Assembly (NCBI GenBank): GCA_003512805.1
Contig: DOOK01000243.1
Span: 1-7,118 of the forward strand
DNA: 7,118 bases
Origin: Erwinia sp.
Lineage (GTDB): Bacteria; Pseudomonadota; Gammaproteobacteria; Enterobacterales; Enterobacteriaceae
Direction of reading: 5' to 3'
Below are positions 5,762 through 7,118 of this stretch, in pieces. Both the position numbers and the translations under genes were made by a program. A model generated the notes under the pieces. The model was not told where the DNA came from. It made no database searches and worked only from the letters and a program-made list of their open reading frames with translations. Every line of letters starts with the position of its first letter. Position 1 is the stretch's first letter.

Positions 5762-5777
5762 GCTGAAAGGTGTCAGC
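5762..5777. promoter_or_regulatory. Possible Cra-like dyad GCTGA-N6-TCAGC
   Basis: GCTGA (5762-5766) and TCAGC (5773-5777) form a perfect dyad around AAGGTG. The core TGAAAGGTGTCA resembles the TGAA...TTCA pattern of Cra (FruR) sites but matches the centre poorly. Cra is a known regulator of E. coli adhE. The position just upstream of the FNR-like box is suitable. Confidence 0.25.
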
Positions 5778-5788
5778 ATGGATAAAAT

Positions 5789-5802
5789 ATGATCTGTATC
5801 AA
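5789..5802 (+). promoter_or_regulatory. FNR-like box upstream of adhE (ATGATCTGTATCAA)
   Basis: This matches the FNR consensus TTGAT-N4-ATCAA at nine of the ten defined positions, missing only the first T. Its centre (5795.5) lies 41.5 bp before 5837, the start site implied by the TACTAT hexamer at 5825-5830, which is the class II activator spacing. Anaerobic induction of adhE by FNR would suit a fermentation enzyme. The site is read here as serving adhE, although ychE is divergent. Confidence 0.5.
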
Positions 5803-5824
5803 AATCACTACTCCTGGCTATGCG

Positions 5825-5830
5825 TACTAT
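5825..5830 (+). promoter_or_regulatory. Candidate adhE promoter -10 box (TACTAT)
   Basis: TACTAT matches four of six -10 bases, including the key second A and final T. No consensus -35 is present where the FNR-like box sits, as expected for an activator-dependent promoter. The implied start at 5837 is 186 bp before the adhE ATG, close to the second E. coli adhE start site (about 188 bp before the ATG, from memory). Confidence 0.4.
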
Positions 5831-5940
5831 AGCGATCAGTTAACGGAATAACGCGCAAGTTTACCGCCCTGAAGGTAATGATGCGTAGACTCTTTTAGTA
5901 AACCTGTAGAACATGCAAACGGAAAAGCCAGTACGTTTTG

Positions 5941-5954
5941 GCATCAATTGATGC
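5941..5954. promoter_or_regulatory. Perfect 14-bp palindrome GCATCAATTGATGC
   Basis: This uninterrupted palindrome ends 9 bp before a consensus TATAAT (5964-5969), so it covers the -35 region of that promoter. It does not match FNR, CRP or Cra spacing. A dimeric regulator acting on a proximal adhE promoter is the simplest reading; the protein is unknown. Confidence 0.4.
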
Positions 5955-5963
5955 GCACCTGGC

Positions 5964-5969
5964 TATAAT
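5964..5969 (+). promoter_or_regulatory. Consensus -10 hexamer TATAAT proximal to adhE
   Basis: A perfect TATAAT lies 53 bp before the adhE ATG. The -35 position at 17 bp is poor, and the best hexamer, TTGGCA (5938-5943), is 20 bp away, which is too far for a strong promoter. A consensus TTGACA (5969-5974) overlaps it by one base and could pair with TAATAG (5991-5996) at 16 bp. Either could give a short-leader adhE transcript. Confidence 0.35.
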
Positions 5970-6022
5970 TGACAGTTCTGACTTGTTTACTAATAGAGTT
6001 TAACTTTCATCAGGAGAGCATT

Positions 6023-7118
6023 ATGGCCGTTACTAATGTTGCTGAGCTTAACGCACTGGTCGAACGTGTAAAGAAAGCCCAGCGAGAGTACGCGAATTTC
6101 ACTCAGGAACAGGTCGACAAAATTTTCCGCGCTGCCGCTCTGGCCGCTGCCGATGCCCGCATTCCTCTGGCCAAAATGGCCGTAGCGGAATCCGGAATGG
6201 GGATTGTCGAAGACAAAGTTATCAAGAACCATTTCGCCTCTGAATATATTTATAACGCTTACAAAGATGAGAAAACCTGCGGTATTCTTGATACCGATGA
6301 CACGTTTGGCACCATCACCATTGCCGAACCTACCGGCCTAATCTGCGGCATCGTGCCAACCACTAACCCAACCTCTACCGCTATTTTTAAAGCGCTGATT
6401 AGTCTGAAAACCCGTAACGGTATTATCTTCTCTCCACATCCGCGTGCCAAGGATGCCACCAATAAAGCCGCCGATATTGTGCTGCAGGCCGCTATTGCTG
6501 CCGGTGCGCCAAAAGATATTATCGGCTGGATTGATGTGCCTTCCGTCGAGCTGTCTAACCAACTGATGCACCATCCCGATATTAACCTGATCCTGGCGAC
6601 AGGTGGGCCTGGCATGGTAAAAGCGGCCTATAGCTCTGGTAAACCTGCCATCGGCGTTGGCGCGGGTAATACTCCAGTGGTCATTGACGAGACGGCCGAT
6701 ATTAAACGCGCTGTCGCCTCTATTCTGATGTCCAAAACCTTTGATAATGGCGTAATCTGCGCCTCTGAACAGTCCGTTATCGTTGTGGACTCAGCATACG
6801 AAGCCGTACGTGAACGCTTCGCCAGCCACGGTGGTTACCTGCTGCAGGGGAAAGAACTGAAAGCAGTGCAGGATATCATTCTGAAAAACGGCGGCCTGAA
6901 TGCGGCTATCGTGGGTCAGCCAGCCGTGAAAATTGCTGAAATGGCCGGTATCAGCGTACCGTCCAGCACCAAGATCCTGATTGGTGAAGTGAAGCTGGTG
7001 GATGAGTCTGAACCTTTCGCCCATGAAAAGCTCTCCCCTACGCTTGCCATGTATCGTGCAAAAGATTTTGAAGATGCGGTCAGCAAAGCGGAGAAACTGG
7101 TGGCAATGGGCGGGATCG
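6023..7118 (+). CDS. adhE: AdhE, bifunctional acetaldehyde/alcohol dehydrogenase (5' part, cut by window)
   Basis: Cytoplasmic fermentation enzyme that reduces acetyl-CoA to acetaldehyde and then to ethanol, regenerating NAD+; family members assemble into spirosome filaments. ATG 6023 follows AGGAG (6012-6016) at 6 nt and gives MAVTNVAELNALVERVKKAQ, the standard enterobacterial start. The 365 complete codons are only the N-terminal aldehyde dehydrogenase half; E. coli AdhE has 891 aa, and the iron-dependent alcohol dehydrogenase half lies beyond the edge. The catalytic Cys246 is in NGVICASEQ (242-250). The nucleotide-binding stretch ATGGPGMVKAAYSSGKPAIG spans 192-211. Ala267 is the normal residue at the site where an E. 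coli mutation gives aerobic activity. No frameshift or unusual residue is seen. It is transcribed divergently from ychE. Identity is essentially certain. Confidence 0.98.
   Translation, partial: MAVTNVAELNALVERVKKAQREYANFTQEQVDKIFRAAALAAADARIPLAKMAVAESGMGIVEDKVIKNHFASEYIYNAYKDEKTCGILDTDDTFGTITIAEPTGLICGIVPTTNPTSTAIFKALISLKTRNGIIFSPHPRAKDATNKAADIVLQAAIAAGAPKDIIGWIDVPSVELSNQLMHHPDINLILATGGPGMVKAAYSSGKPAIGVGAGNTPVVIDETADIKRAVASILMSKTFDNGVICASEQSVIVVDSAYEAVRERFASHGGYLLQGKELKAVQDIILKNGGLNAAIVGQPAVKIAEMAGISVPSSTKILIGEVKLVDESEPFAHEKLSPTLAMYRAKDFEDAVSKAEKLVAMGGI

Larger units (their letters stand above)
5811..6016 (+). promoter_or_regulatory. adhE ribosome-binding site and a complementary upstream anti-RBS segment
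   Basis: CAGGAG at 6011-6016, the adhE Shine-Dalgarno core, is exactly complementary to CTCCTG at 5811-5816. A transcript starting upstream of 5811 could therefore hide its own ribosome-binding site, whereas one starting at 5837 would not contain the blocking segment. In E. coli, adhE translation is reported to need RNase III cleavage of a leader that sequesters the ribosome-binding site, so this pairing is a candidate for that mechanism. Six base pairs at 200-nt distance is weak evidence alone. Confidence 0.3.
5556..6022. other. Divergent control region between ychE and adhE
   Basis: These 467 bp hold no credible gene. From the ychE side they contain two alternative hairpins in the ychE leader, an A/T-rich block with a repeated CTAATAATT, a TTAACCCG dyad, a Cra-like dyad, an FNR-like box, candidate adhE promoters, a 14-bp palindrome and the adhE ribosome-binding site. 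E. coli adhE is known to have distant start sites (about 290 and 190 bp before the ATG) and a long leader processed by RNase III. The length here fits the same architecture. Confidence 0.8.

Noticed and set aside
1..7118. Mobile element, CRISPR array, toxin-antitoxin or defence genes
   Set aside because: Gene order and protein sequences are those of a core enterobacterial locus; no transposase, spacer-like repeats, long terminal repeats or foreign-looking coding sequence was seen.

Overview
The window looks like a chromosomal core locus from a member of the Enterobacterales. The gene order oppB - oppA - oppA - ychE, divergent from adhE, is the arrangement around the Escherichia coli and Salmonella opp operon, and every protein aligns closely with its enterobacterial counterpart from memory. 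The difference is a second, diverged oppA copy. Tandem oppA copies and this protein divergence suggest a relative such as Erwinia or Pantoea, but that placement is inference. No mobile element, prophage, CRISPR array, tRNA or rRNA was seen, and no undescribed system is evident. The interest lies in the oppA duplication and in dense regulatory structure in the gaps.

Layout, left to right. Positions 1-833 (minus) hold oppB, the first permease subunit, cut by the window edge about 29 codons before its expected end. Positions 911-2539 (minus) hold oppA copy 1, the more canonical periplasmic oligopeptide-binding protein. Positions 2685-4304 (minus) hold oppA copy 2, a diverged paralogue with its own signal peptide. 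Both intercistronic gaps contain a strong hairpin. Positions 4305-4907 are a gene-free, partly very A/T-rich region that carries the opp leader and promoter zone and, at its ychE-proximal end, the ychE terminator. Positions 4908-5555 (minus) hold ychE, a MarC-family membrane protein, for which a GTG start is preferred. Positions 5556-6022 are the divergent ychE/adhE control region. Positions 6023-7118 (plus) hold the first 365 codons of adhE, the bifunctional aldehyde/alcohol dehydrogenase.

How it works together. Transcription on the minus strand would run oppA2 - oppA1 - oppB and presumably on to oppCDF outside the window. This gives an ABC importer for oligopeptides with two alternative binding proteins feeding one membrane complex. 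The two OppA proteins differ from the E. coli/Salmonella protein, and from each other, at basic pocket residues described as reading the peptide C-terminus, so they may divide the peptide pool. AdhE regenerates NAD+ during fermentation. Its upstream region has an FNR-like box exactly 41.5 bp before an inferred transcription start, the geometry of an FNR class II activated promoter, and a sequence complementary to the adhE ribosome-binding site that fits the known leader control of E. coli adhE.
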